Assembly: GCF_022458985.1 (NCBI RefSeq)
Contig: NC_061771.1
Location: forward strand, 31,325,764 to 31,389,763
Direction of reading: 5' to 3'
From: Mugil cephalus
Lineage: Eukaryota; Chordata; Actinopteri; Mugiliformes; Mugilidae
DNA: 64,000 nt
The translations under genes were made by a program, and so were the position numbers. Under the pieces are notes generated by a model that saw only the letters and a list, made by a program, of their open reading frames with translations, was not told the origin of the DNA and searched no databases. Shown here in pieces: positions 1-9,339 of the stretch (the stretch's first letter is position 1; each line of letters starts with the position of its first letter).

Positions 1-185
1 GGGTGTTTGTGGATTATGAGGAGGGTCTGGTCTCCTTTCATGATGTAAATACTGCAGCTCTTATCTACTCCTTTACTGGCTGCTCATTCAGTGGCAAACT
101 TTACCCATTCTTCTGTCCTGAATTGAACTATGGTGGTAAAAATTCTGCACCTCTGATCATCTGTCCTGTCAATCAAACTGTCTGA
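1..185 (+). pseudogene. 3' end of a TRIM (bloodthirsty-like) gene, B30.2/SPRY C-terminus
   Basis: This open frame of about 60 residues ends in TGA at 183-185. It matches the last part of the B30.2/SPRY domain of the two full TRIM genes in the window, including the GVFVDYEEGLVSF and IYSFTGCSF stretches and the C-terminal LIICPVNQTV. The following 3' UTR (186-333) matches that of the gene at 1920-3590. The window edge cuts the 5' side and a 500-N gap cuts the 3' side, so it may be the end of an intact gene or a relic; both are possible and it is only partial here. It is the first of five TRIM copies or copy fragments in the array. Confidence 0.8.
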
Positions 186-333
186 TCCATTTAATGGTGA
201 AGCTTTGAGATCAATGAATGAACTTATTGATCTTCACTCTTTATTCACACTCTGTACATATATGCTTTAATACTACAATACTGGTACAGCTGAGAACATA
301 AAGATATCAATGTATTAGAGAGATACGCTACAA

Positions 334-833
334 NNNNNNNNNNNNNNNNNNNNNNNNNNNNNNNNNNNNNNNNNNNNNNNNNNNNNNNNNNNNNNNNNNN
401 NNNNNNNNNNNNNNNNNNNNNNNNNNNNNNNNNNNNNNNNNNNNNNNNNNNNNNNNNNNNNNNNNNNNNNNNNNNNNNNNNNNNNNNNNNNNNNNNNNNN
501 NNNNNNNNNNNNNNNNNNNNNNNNNNNNNNNNNNNNNNNNNNNNNNNNNNNNNNNNNNNNNNNNNNNNNNNNNNNNNNNNNNNNNNNNNNNNNNNNNNNN
601 NNNNNNNNNNNNNNNNNNNNNNNNNNNNNNNNNNNNNNNNNNNNNNNNNNNNNNNNNNNNNNNNNNNNNNNNNNNNNNNNNNNNNNNNNNNNNNNNNNNN
701 NNNNNNNNNNNNNNNNNNNNNNNNNNNNNNNNNNNNNNNNNNNNNNNNNNNNNNNNNNNNNNNNNNNNNNNNNNNNNNNNNNNNNNNNNNNNNNNNNNNN
801 NNNNNNNNNNNNNNNNNNNNNNNNNNNNNNNNN
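334..833. other. Assembly gap 1 (500 N)
   Basis: A run of exactly 500 N, a placeholder length. The left side ends inside a TRIM 3' UTR and the right side starts inside a Penelope-like element. Confidence 0.99.
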
Positions 834-1400
834 CAAAACAACCCATCTACAAACACATGGCCCAACACAGGAGAGCCAGCTCATCAGGGAATGACACAGC
901 AGTCCACCTCCACCTGAAGGACAAAGGACACTCCTTTGAAGATACAAACATCAAAGTCCTGGCCAGAGAGGTGAGTTTGAGAGAGGAGTAAAGGAAGCCA
1001 TCTTTGTCAAAGTGGTAAAACCTTCTCTAAACAGAAGAGGTGGCCTGAGATTTAATTTACTATCTATTTACAATTCAGTTTTGACTTCTATCCCCAAGAA
1101 ATTTCAAAACCATTCACACATTGAGCCTCCAGGCACCCGCTCACAACAGCAAGTAGCCTAGGCACACAGCCCCCTCTTATTGACAGCCATTATGGAAATA
1201 GTGGCACCAGTTTCTGGTCAGGCAGGTTTCTGTTTTTTACCCACAGAGTTATTTAAACCTCAAGTTTCCACTAGTCTCTCAGAACTGAAGAAGCTACTTG
1301 GATGAGTGGCAAAACGTCTTCAAGAAAATTCTACAAGTTCAGTTGCCATTATACAATTCCTTTTGGATTACCACGACCTGGATGACTGAGAACCTTCACA
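834..1400 (+). mobile_element. Penelope-like element relic, GIY-YIG-type 3' part and tail
   Basis: One frame reads HLHLKDKGHSFEDTNIKVLA, then a stop and a frameshift to VKEAIFVKVVKPSLNRRGGL, about 834-1070. This is the end of the polyprotein that I associate with fish Penelope-like elements carrying a GIY-YIG endonuclease. The non-coding tail (about 1200-1400, with AACGTCTTCAAGAAA and CCTGGATGACTGAGAACC) is shared with the relics near 29415-30020 and 60070-60680. The stop and frameshift show it is dead. Its family assignment is from memory of protein signatures; a database search could reassign it to another retroelement. Confidence 0.6.
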
Positions 1401-1439
1401 GACATACTTTGTCCATATACAACACTCTGAAAACCAAAA

Positions 1440-1910
1440 CACATCCACAGCCTTTTTATGAGCTGCAATAAAGTCACACCAGGACATAAAGTCAGTAATG
1501 ATCTCATTGCAGTTACATGTCTGAATGTTAAGCAGGAGACAAACTGTGATAAACAGAGCTGCAGTCAGAGGACAAGTCAAAATGCAAAGACCAGATGCAA
1601 CGTCAGTTTACTACAGTGAAAGACAAACTGTGTGAGAGCGACGACAGACCTGGAGTCCAGACAAATCTCTGTGTTTCTATCATCTGGGTTCATCTGCTCT
1701 TTTGTCAACATCTGACTCAAACACTGGTGAGTACAGCTGACAATATTCACTGCGTTTTAACAACCAGCATCAAAACTTAGAGCTTCAGTCCAACAGGAAG
1801 TTCCACTCTTTCCTCTTCACACTGACTCAGCATGTTTCTTTACAAGTTCAATAACTCATCAATGATCAATAAATCTCTGCTTAAACTGTGTTTTTCTCTC
1901 TTGTTGTCAG
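1440..1910 (+). promoter_or_regulatory. 5' flank, 5' UTR exon and intron of TRIM gene 1
   Basis: This block is conserved upstream of all four visible TRIM 5' ends (also 12121-12625, 20386-20880 and about 25990-26290). A splice donor (CTG|GTGAGT, intron from 1727) and an acceptor (TTGTTGTCAG, ending 1910) flank a short intron, so the coding exon is preceded by a non-coding exon. At 1618-1629 the sequence GAAAGACAAACT occupies the place of a consensus interferon-stimulated response element in TRIM gene 2 but has C in place of the second block's G. The transcription start is not visible from sequence alone. Confidence 0.6.
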
Positions 1911-1919
1911 TGTGTAGAC

Positions 1920-3590
1920 ATGTCTGCTGCCAGATGTCTGAGATCTGAAGATCAGTTTCTGTGCTCCATCTGTCTGGATGTGTTCACTGATCCAATCACT
2001 ACATCATGTGGACACAACTTCTGCAAACACTGCAGAAGTTGTGTAAATCTCTGTGTCCACACTCAACACTGGGATCATAATGACACGTTCCAGTGTCCAA
2101 TGTGTAAAAAAGTGTTTGAGACAAGACCTGAACTAAACATCAACACTTTGTTCTCTGAGATGGTTGCTGAGTTCAGACATGAAGCTCAACAGAAAGCCAG
2201 CAGCAGCAGCTCAGAGCAACAAGCTGCCAAACCAGGAGAAGTTCCCTGTGACGTCTGCACTGGAACCAAACTGAAGGCCCTGAAGTCCTGCCTGGTGTGT
2301 CTGCTCTCCTACTGTGACTCTCACCTGGAGCCTCATCTGACAATGTCACGTCTGAAAAGACATCAGCTGATCCACCCTGTGGACAACCTGGATGACAGGA
2401 TGTGTAGGAAGCACGATAAACCTCTGGAGCTGTTCTGTAAGACCGACCAGACATGTGTCTGCATGTTCTGCTCTGTTTTAGACCACAAGACACATGATGT
2501 TGTTCCTCTGAAAGAAGAATATGAAGGAAAGAAGGCAGAGCTGGGGAAGACAGAGGATGAAATTCAGCAGATGATCCTGAAGAGACGACTGAAGATTGAG
2601 GAGATGAAAGAGTCAGTGAAGATGAGTAAAGATGCTGCAGACAGAGAGAAAGCAGAAGGTGTTCAGGTCTTCACTGCTCTGAAGGAGTCTGTTGAGAGAG
2701 GCCTGGATCAGCTCATAAAGGAGATCGAAGACAAACAGAAAACAAGAGAGAAACAGGCTGAAGGTTTCATCAAAGATCTGGAACAGGAAGTCTCTGAGCT
2801 GATGAAGAGGAGCTCTGAGGTAAAGCAGCTCTCATGCTCTGAAGACCACCTCCACCTCCTCCAAAGCTTCTCCTTCCTGAAAGCTGCTCCACCCACCAAG
2901 GACTGGACAGAGGTCAGCGTCTGTCCACCATCATATGAGGGGACTGTGGTGAGAGCTGTGACTCAGCTGACGGAGACACTCAGGAAAGACGTGAAGAAGC
3001 TTCTTTCTGAGGCTGAGCTGAAGAGGGTCCACCAGTATGCAGTGGATGTGACTCTAGATCCTGATACAGCACATCCTGGACTCATCCTGTCTGATGACGG
3101 AAAACAAGTGAATCATAGTGACGTGAGGAAGAAACTTCCAGACAACCCAGAGAGATTTTCTAAATGTGCCTGTGTTTTAGGAAAGAACAGTTTCTCTTCA
3201 GGTAGATTTTACCATCAGGTTCAGGTTAAAGGAAAGACTGACTGGGATCTAGGAGTGGCCAGAGAGTTAATCGACAGGAAGGGAGACATCACTCTGTGTC
3301 CTCAGAATGGTTTCTGGACTGTAAGGTTGAGAAATGGAAATGAATACGAAGCCTTTGCTGGTCCTCCAGTGCGTCTCTCTCTTGGTTCTCGTCCTGAGAA
3401 GGTGGGGGTGTTTGTGGATTATGAGGAGGGTCTGGTCTCCTTTCAGGATGTAGATACTGCGGCTCTTATCTACTCCTTTACTGGCTGCTCCTTCAATGAT
3501 AAACTTTACTCATTCTTCTGTCCATGTGTGAATGATGGTGGTAAAAACTCTGCACCTCTGATCATCTGTCCTGTCAATCACACTGTCTGA
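1920..3590 (+). CDS. TRIM E3 ubiquitin ligase, bloodthirsty/TRIM39-like (TRIM gene 1)
   Basis: A 556-residue protein encoded in one exon, probably a cytoplasmic RING E3 ubiquitin ligase with a B30.2 recognition domain; fish TRIMs of this type expand quickly and several are linked to antiviral immunity. Domains in order: RING, C15-x2-C18, C30, H32, C35-x2-C38, C59-x2-C62; a B-box1-like zinc finger about 110-139; B-box2 about 162-195; coiled coil about 200-330; PRY about 375-430 (LDPDTAHPGLILS); SPRY to about 550. The start at 1920 lies 10 bases after a splice acceptor and gives the full RING. Unlike TRIM gene 2 it has eight extra residues between C38 and C59 of the RING. The 3' end carries AATAAA at 3753-3758. 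Substrate and ligand are unknown. The exact fish paralogue cannot be named from sequence alone. Confidence 0.9.
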   Translation: MSAARCLRSEDQFLCSICLDVFTDPITTSCGHNFCKHCRSCVNLCVHTQHWDHNDTFQCPMCKKVFETRPELNINTLFSEMVAEFRHEAQQKASSSSSEQQAAKPGEVPCDVCTGTKLKALKSCLVCLLSYCDSHLEPHLTMSRLKRHQLIHPVDNLDDRMCRKHDKPLELFCKTDQTCVCMFCSVLDHKTHDVVPLKEEYEGKKAELGKTEDEIQQMILKRRLKIEEMKESVKMSKDAADREKAEGVQVFTALKESVERGLDQLIKEIEDKQKTREKQAEGFIKDLEQEVSELMKRSSEVKQLSCSEDHLHLLQSFSFLKAAPPTKDWTEVSVCPPSYEGTVVRAVTQLTETLRKDVKKLLSEAELKRVHQYAVDVTLDPDTAHPGLILSDDGKQVNHSDVRKKLPDNPERFSKCACVLGKNSFSSGRFYHQVQVKGKTDWDLGVARELIDRKGDITLCPQNGFWTVRLRNGNEYEAFAGPPVRLSLGSRPEKVGVFVDYEEGLVSFQDVDTAALIYSFTGCSFNDKLYSFFCPCVNDGGKNSAPLIICPVNHTV

Positions 3591-3752
3591 TCCATTTAAT
3601 GATGAAGCTTTGAGATCAATGAATGAACTTATTGATCTTCACTCTTTATTCACACTCTGTACATATATGCTTTAATACTACAATACTGGTACAGCTGAGA
3701 ACACAAAGATATCAATGGATTAGAGAGATACGCTACAAACTGATTATTCTGG

Positions 3753-3758
3753 AATAAA
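3753..3758 (+). terminator. Polyadenylation signal of TRIM gene 1
   Basis: AATAAA about 163 bases after the stop codon, in a 3' UTR shared with the fragment at 1-333 and with TRIM gene 2 (AATAAA at 14441-14446). Confidence 0.6.
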
Positions 3759-3759
3759 A

Positions 3760-4345
3760 TGATTTCATTGTGAATTATGATAAAAATGTTTATATCAACT
3801 TGTTTTCTTTCATTAATGTTCTCATTCCTTAATTCTTCAGTTTAGATTTAATGGTTGTTGGACTTTTACCTTTTACTTGTTTTAATGGTTTTATTGATTG
3901 ATGAAACTCTTGTGTGGAATTTGTGATAATTGTGAAATGAGCTACAATTAAAACAAACAATTAAACAATTAAACAAAGACCTATAACTGTGAACTAGATC
4001 GTGTCTGTGTCATCAGGAGAGTTTGTTGAAGACAAGAATCTCAAACTATTCTCCTATTGTTATATTACACAAAGCCCTCTGACATTATTAGACAAGATTC
4101 CACAGTGTTACACATGAATGTACTACACAAATCTAGAAGTTTATAGGAGAAATAAAATGAGTGATGTAACTTTATTCTGAATGTGGGATTGACCCAGAGC
4201 TGTAAAAGACTGTAACATGAAGATGAGTTCCTGCAGATTGAAATAAAGTCACACTGTAAAAGAAAAGATGGACCAAACACAAGTCCTCTTGTTCTATGTT
4301 TGTTAGAATAATAATCACATATAAACCTGAAGGAGAAAACAAAAC
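3760..4345. repeat. Non-coding part of the tandem unit downstream of TRIM gene 1
   Basis: AT-rich sequence without a credible gene. It recurs, with visible substitutions and small indels, at about 14450-15050 downstream of TRIM gene 2, which shows it belongs to the duplicated unit. Confidence 0.7.
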
Positions 4346-4348
4346 TTA

Positions 4349-5018
4349 TCAAGGAGAGTTGAAGATATATAAATTAAATAGAACGGACCGAACACCGAGA
4401 GCAGAGGTCACTGCTGCAGTGTTGTTAAAATCAGGACCAGCCACATTCAGAGTCGTCCTTAGTGTGGTGGGAGCAGTGGAGATCAGGACATGTGTGAGAC
4501 CTGCTAAGGATCTGTCCTGAATGTCCAGCTGGGCCCCATGAATCAGAGGTTCCTCCAGCAGCCAGTGTAGGGACAAAGTGGGCTCCAGTCTCTTCTATAA
4601 AAACAGTCTCCAGGTTTTAAAAAGGCTCTGATAAAAGGCAGACAGGTTGAAAACGTTTAAACAGTCAGTGTCATTAAAACAGGGGATAATCCAGTCCAAG
4701 TCCATTCACTTTCTTTAAAATACTACTTGTAATGCGTCTCCAGACCACATCAATGGGGCCAGTGAGGAGCTTTTGTATGAAGTTGAGTCTAAAGGCGGCC
4801 TCTCTACTAGGCAGGTGGACCAGTCCCTGTCCCCCTTCTTCCTTTGGCAGGAATAGCACACACTGAGGAACCCAATGAAGCTCATCCCAGAAAACGTTTA
4901 AAAGGATGGTCTGTAACTGTTTCCCAAGGCCTGCAGGGGGCTCCACACAGGCCATCTTATGGCACAGAACATATAAGACCAGGTAATTAGTGACCAGTGC
5001 TCTTCCTCTGTAGGACAT
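4349..5018 (-). mobile_element. L1/Tx1-type LINE ORF2 C-terminal relic (unit 1)
   Basis: On the minus strand a frame at 5018-4674 carries FWDELHWVPQCVLFLPKEEG and VWRRITSSIL, and a second frame at 4576-4349 carries SLHWLLEEPLIHGAQLDI. Both are typical of the region after the reverse transcriptase in Tx1-like L1 elements of fish and frogs. A frameshift and stops separate them and the catalytic RT domain is absent, so it is a dead 5'-truncated copy. The same relic lies at 15059-15714 in the second unit. Confidence 0.7.
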
Positions 5019-5039
5019 CTGTGGTAGCCATAGACATTA

Positions 5040-5600
5040 ATACGTAAACGCCCTATAGAGCGCTGAACGGCATTCCTACGTCACCGCCATCTTTGTGGAG
5101 TCAGGAATCGGAGATGGCAAAATGCCTCGTACGGTGCTGTTTGGAAATGTTCTAACCGTTTAGGTATCCAAACCAAATCAATTGTAATTACCTATTGATG
5201 AAGATATTATGGATAAAGCTAAAAATTTGAAGGGCTCCAGCATCTTCATCAATGAGGATTTCCCTGAAGGTGTTCGGCAAAAGAGAAAAGAACTTCTCCC
5301 AGAAATGAAGACAGCTCGAGGGAGAGGTGATATAGCATACTTGAGATATGATAAACTTATTGTTCATTCACCTAGTCATAACCCACCACAACAAAGGAAG
5401 GCCAACACTCAGAGTTTGGCTCACTAGCTTTCATCAGTTTGTAGCGTCCTTAGTCTGGATTGACAAACCACTAATTGCACCTACGATCTCTAGGTTCGTA
5501 AGAGTTGGACTCCTGAATCAATCAGGAGAGAGCATGAAAGTTGACAATTTATTGTTTCACAATAACCATCAGGTTTCTTTAGTGAATTAAAATGACAAAA
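5040..5600 (+). mobile_element. L1 ORF1-like relic and flank (unit 1)
   Basis: The frame 5209-5427 contains LKGSSIFINEDFPEGVRQKR and AYLRYDKLIV, resembling the C-terminal domain of L1-type ORF1 RNA-binding proteins. It is only about 70 residues long and lacks the coiled-coil half, so it is a fragment. It begins about 190 bases from the ORF2 relic but on the opposite strand, so the two are not one element in original order. It is repeated at 15740-16300. Confidence 0.5.
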
Positions 5601-6364
5601 ATAGAGCTCTTTCATAGAAACAAAAAATAAAAATGTTTTATTGTCCAGGGTCCAGTGTGTAAGTGTTCAGTGTGTTCAGTTCAGTTTTTTACTACCCGGG
5701 TAGATTGTGTGTTTTGTTCCTTATCTGTGAGAAAGTAAGTGAATGTCCAGGTTAAAGCGTATCCCACAAATGGCCATGCTGTGCACCTCTCCGTCCCTGT
5801 CCATGTCCTTCTGGCTCGCCACTGAACCTCCAAGGCTCGGAAATCTCGTTTCTAATCCACACCGGAAAAAGAAACCTACACACAGAGTGCAGTACTAATA
5901 TTACTCTCTATTCAATCACCAGTATCAAGCGTTAGCATTCAAGCTAGCGATCTTTTTACTGTTTACAATGATACACACAGCACCAAAATAGTTTCAAACA
6001 TTGGGAAACATTCCCGTAACCCCGACTGGTTTCACAATAAGGACTTAATACAAGTATTTTCAACACAATATATGTTACAAGCCGACCACAAGGCTTTAGT
6101 CTCTAGCATTTAGCCACCATGCTTACCGGAGCATTTCTTCCCAGAGGGCTCGCTTGTTATAATGGCTCCTCTCATGAATTCTCAGAACCACGTTTATTCC
6201 GAAGCTCATCAGCCTGGTAGCACCGTGTCTCTCTGCTCAGTGTCTCGGGTCAGAAAGAAAGAGTGAACTCTGTGCACTTGGCAATGAGCAGGGGCCTGAT
6301 GCGCCACCCTGTGGCGCGGCACAGCAACACACACTGCAAATGAATTGAATGGCTTTCTAACCAT
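5600..6364. repeat. Unidentified interspersed repeat between LINE pieces (unit 1)
   Basis: There is no long reading frame. The block is nearly unchanged at about 16280-17060 in the second unit. On the minus strand it resembles a 5' exon with a donor: a GC-richer stretch ends in CTCCG|GTAAGCATGG near 6120-6135. A short palindrome GCGCCACCCTGTGGCGC is at about 6301-6317. I cannot assign it to a family. Confidence 0.4.
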
Positions 6365-8745
6365 GTGGGTTACAAATGCATATGTATGTCATTTTTTGAC
6401 TACTTTGCCACACATAGTTTTTGTTGTTATTTTACTTATTTTATGGATTACAATACATCTGTTTTTAATAGTCAGACATTTAACCCCTTTGATATTTCTG
6501 CAACTGACACTTATAATTTAGATGTTGACCCAGACCAATTTTTTTTCCCATCATTTAAGCTTTTAAATTTCTGTAGTTTCTATAATGAATCTCAATTTAA
6601 TAATTTATGTGAGTCTATGCCTCCTGATGTATTTTCTACTTTTCACTTGAACATAATAGATAAGAAATATGAAAGCTTTAAACTGCTGTTTCAATGATTG
6701 TTTTCCAATTGGCAAATTCTTTAAGAAGAGTCATAACTTGAACAAACCCTGGTTTACAAATGATTTACTTAAACTTCTAAGGAAAAAGAACAAATTGTAC
6801 AGAAAATATGTGTTAAATCCTACTCCTCTTACTCATGGTGTTTATAAATCCTATAGAAATAAAAACACTCATTACATAAGATTTGCAAAAAAGGAATATT
6901 TCAGTGAAAAACTAAAATAAACATTCAAATGATATGAAAATCGCATGGAAAGTGATAAATAGGTTGTTGCAAAGAGGTAATACTGTATCAGAGCTGCCTT
7001 CTGTCTTTCTGGATTGTGAAAAGTCTTCCAATAGTCCACATGATATCGCTCAAAAATATTATGATTTATTTGTTAATATTGGTTATGAACTAGATAACTA
7101 GATAAAATTCCTCCTTGTCATGGTAATCCATTGGACGAAATTCCCCTAGTTTCTCTTCTTTTAAGCCTCCTGATATTCAAGAAATAAGTACCATAATTGA
7201 TGAGCTAAAACCATGTTCCGCTGGTCACAATAATATTACTGCTTTCCTTGTTATTACAACCACTTCTTCACATATATTCTTTGTTTTTGAAAACAGGCAT
7301 TGTACCAGAGGATCTAAAAGTTGCTAGAGTTACTCCATTATTTAAAGCAGATGATCCATGTTGTTTTAGCAATTATAGACCCATATCTATCTTGCCATGC
7401 TTCTCAAAAATATTACAAAAGATTATATACAAAAGGGTTTTTCATCTAGATTCAATTATTTATAAACACCAGTATGGTTTTCAGAAAAATCACTCCACTT
7501 ATATGTGTCTGATTGACAAAGTTGCCTCTGCTATTGATAATAATGAATTCACTTGTAGTATTTTTCTTGACTTTTCCAAAGCGTTTGACACAGTTAATCA
7601 TCATATTCTATTAGAAAAGTACAAATATGGGTTTCATGATACTACATAGAAATGGTTAAGAAATTATGTTTTGAACAGAAAACAGTTTGTTTGTTTTAAG
7701 GGTTACTGTTCTAGTAAAGCCACATTACTCTGTGGAGATCCACAAGGGTCCATTCTTGGACCATTATTATTTCTTATTTATATTAATGATTTGTTTAATG
7801 TTTCTAATATCCTTTCTCCAATAATGTTTGCAGATGACACAACTTTGGTTCTCTCTAATTCAAACATCTACATTTTGATGAAGGATGCAAATGCTGGTTT
7901 AACTGCCTGCAACACATGGCTTAGATTAAATAAATTATCACTGAATCTAAAAAAATCAAACTTTATTATTTTCAGTGGTAAAAAATCATACTCAAAGGAT
8001 TTATCTAAAATTATACTAGAGTCTGTTGAGTTGCCTCAGGTGTCAAGCACAAGATTCTTGGGAATTATTGTTGATGAAAGTTTGAATTGGAGAGATCAGA
8101 TTGATTGTGTACACAGAAAAATAATTAAATCCATTGGTATTATAAGGAGGATTAGACATTTTGTCACTACAAATGTCTCCTTGCTCTTTATTATAGTTTA
8201 ATTTTTCCCCATCTTTCATATTGTAATATGAATAATATGAGTAATATTTGGGCAAGTACATTTCCTACTACTCTCCACAAAACTTTGAAAAACTCCAGAA
8301 ACGTTTTATTAGGATTGCTACACGATCAAGGTTACACATTTCATCTGCCTCTCTATTTCAAAAACTTTAAATTCTAACTATTTATGACATTAACATCTTT
8401 CAAATATGTGTTTTTCTTTACAAGATCATTTCAAATGAAGGAAATATTCCTAAGCAGTTCAAGACTTATTTCAAAGAAAACTCACAGGTTCATTCGTATT
8501 CAACGCGTCAATCTTCAAATCTTCATCCTCTCCATCTTCATGTAGTCGTACTTTTTGAAGTTTTGTGTTTTATAATAACATGAAATTGAAATATCAGTTT
8601 ATTACTATAAGTTGGAGGGTTCAAATAAGCCCACTATGGTTTTTTGCCTCTCCCTGCACTTATTCTTAGTATCCTTATTATCATGTCTGTATTATTTAAT
8701 TTTAACTGTGCAAAATAATAAACTATAAACTATAAAACTATACCT
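6365..8745 (+). mobile_element. Non-LTR retrotransposon (CR1/L2/jockey-group) relic with RT domain (unit 1)
   Basis: Frames at 6365-6697, 6669-6920, 7248-7649 and 7671-8201 together give an endonuclease-RT linker and a reverse transcriptase. RT motifs seen: NYRPISILPCFSKILQK, FLDFSKAFDTVNHHILL, GDPQGSILGPLLFLIYINDL and the FADD catalytic box. A TAG stop at 7647-7649 and at least two frameshifts inactivate it. The 3' end near 8700-8745 has the tandem AATAAACTATAAACTATAAA often seen at LINE tails. Both copies in the window share the TAG stop, so it was dead before the tandem duplication. Exact clade not determined. Confidence 0.85.
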
Positions 8746-8959
8746 TTCACATTTAAGTCTTAACAAGTACTCCTGAATGTATTTCAGCCATATTCTGCAT
8801 AATTTTTAACCTTTATAACAGTGTTTTCAGAGTGTAACTTATCAACATTATGGAAAATACCATGGATTCCCGCGCAGAATTAATTTTTTCGTTTAATGGT
8901 ATTTATTTTAGTCTGCTCATGGTATTATATCTAATAATCAAAATATAACGTATAGTTAA

Positions 8960-9335
8960 TAACAACTAGGGTTGCCCCCCGTCCCATAAAATACAGAATC
9001 GTCCTTTATTTTGCAATTAAATGTTGCGTCCCGTATTGAACGGATACAGGACGCAATTTGTGCCGTATTTTCATAAATGTCCAATACATGTGTCCGTCTC
9101 ACACATATACACTAAATCTAACAATAATGACCAAAATAAGACGGGAAATACTACGTTGTGGTTATACTTTGTTGTGCCTGTGGCGCTGTCATGGTTGCCT
9201 AGAGACAGACACTGCTCAAAAAAATAATAAAAAAATATGCCTCTTAAAAATGTCCGCTGCACCCGGGACTCCACCACGTCCTCAAAAGCGAGTAACAAGA
9301 AGGACACTTGGAAAAAGAAGTGAGGGAAATCTGTG
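8960..9335. mobile_element. DNA-transposon-like relic with internal hairpin (unit 1)
   Basis: The stretch TTGCGTCCCGTAT ... ATACAGGACGCAA at about 9022-9057 forms an inverted repeat with one mismatch. The motif belongs to a widespread fish interspersed repeat starting GGGTTGCC; I think it is a non-autonomous cut-and-paste element, but I cannot give its superfamily. A short frame near 9250-9390 shows no domain that I recognise. The same element lies at about 19500-19900. Confidence 0.4.
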
Positions 9336-9339
9336 GACT

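Noticed and set aside
245-947. Long frames spanning gap 1, and the same at gaps 2 and 3
   Set aside because: They consist mostly of unknown residues from N and carry no information.
1368-1580. 70-codon minus-strand frame with a hydrophobic, signal-peptide-like stretch, and its parallels near other TRIM flanks
   Set aside because: It spans the Penelope-like tail and the TRIM flank, is not kept open in the other copies and has no recognisable mature protein.
2173-2493. 106-codon minus-strand frame inside TRIM gene 1, also present at 12864-13184 in gene 2
   Set aside because: It is antisense to the B-box region and conserved only because the sense protein is; it has no family features or own start context.
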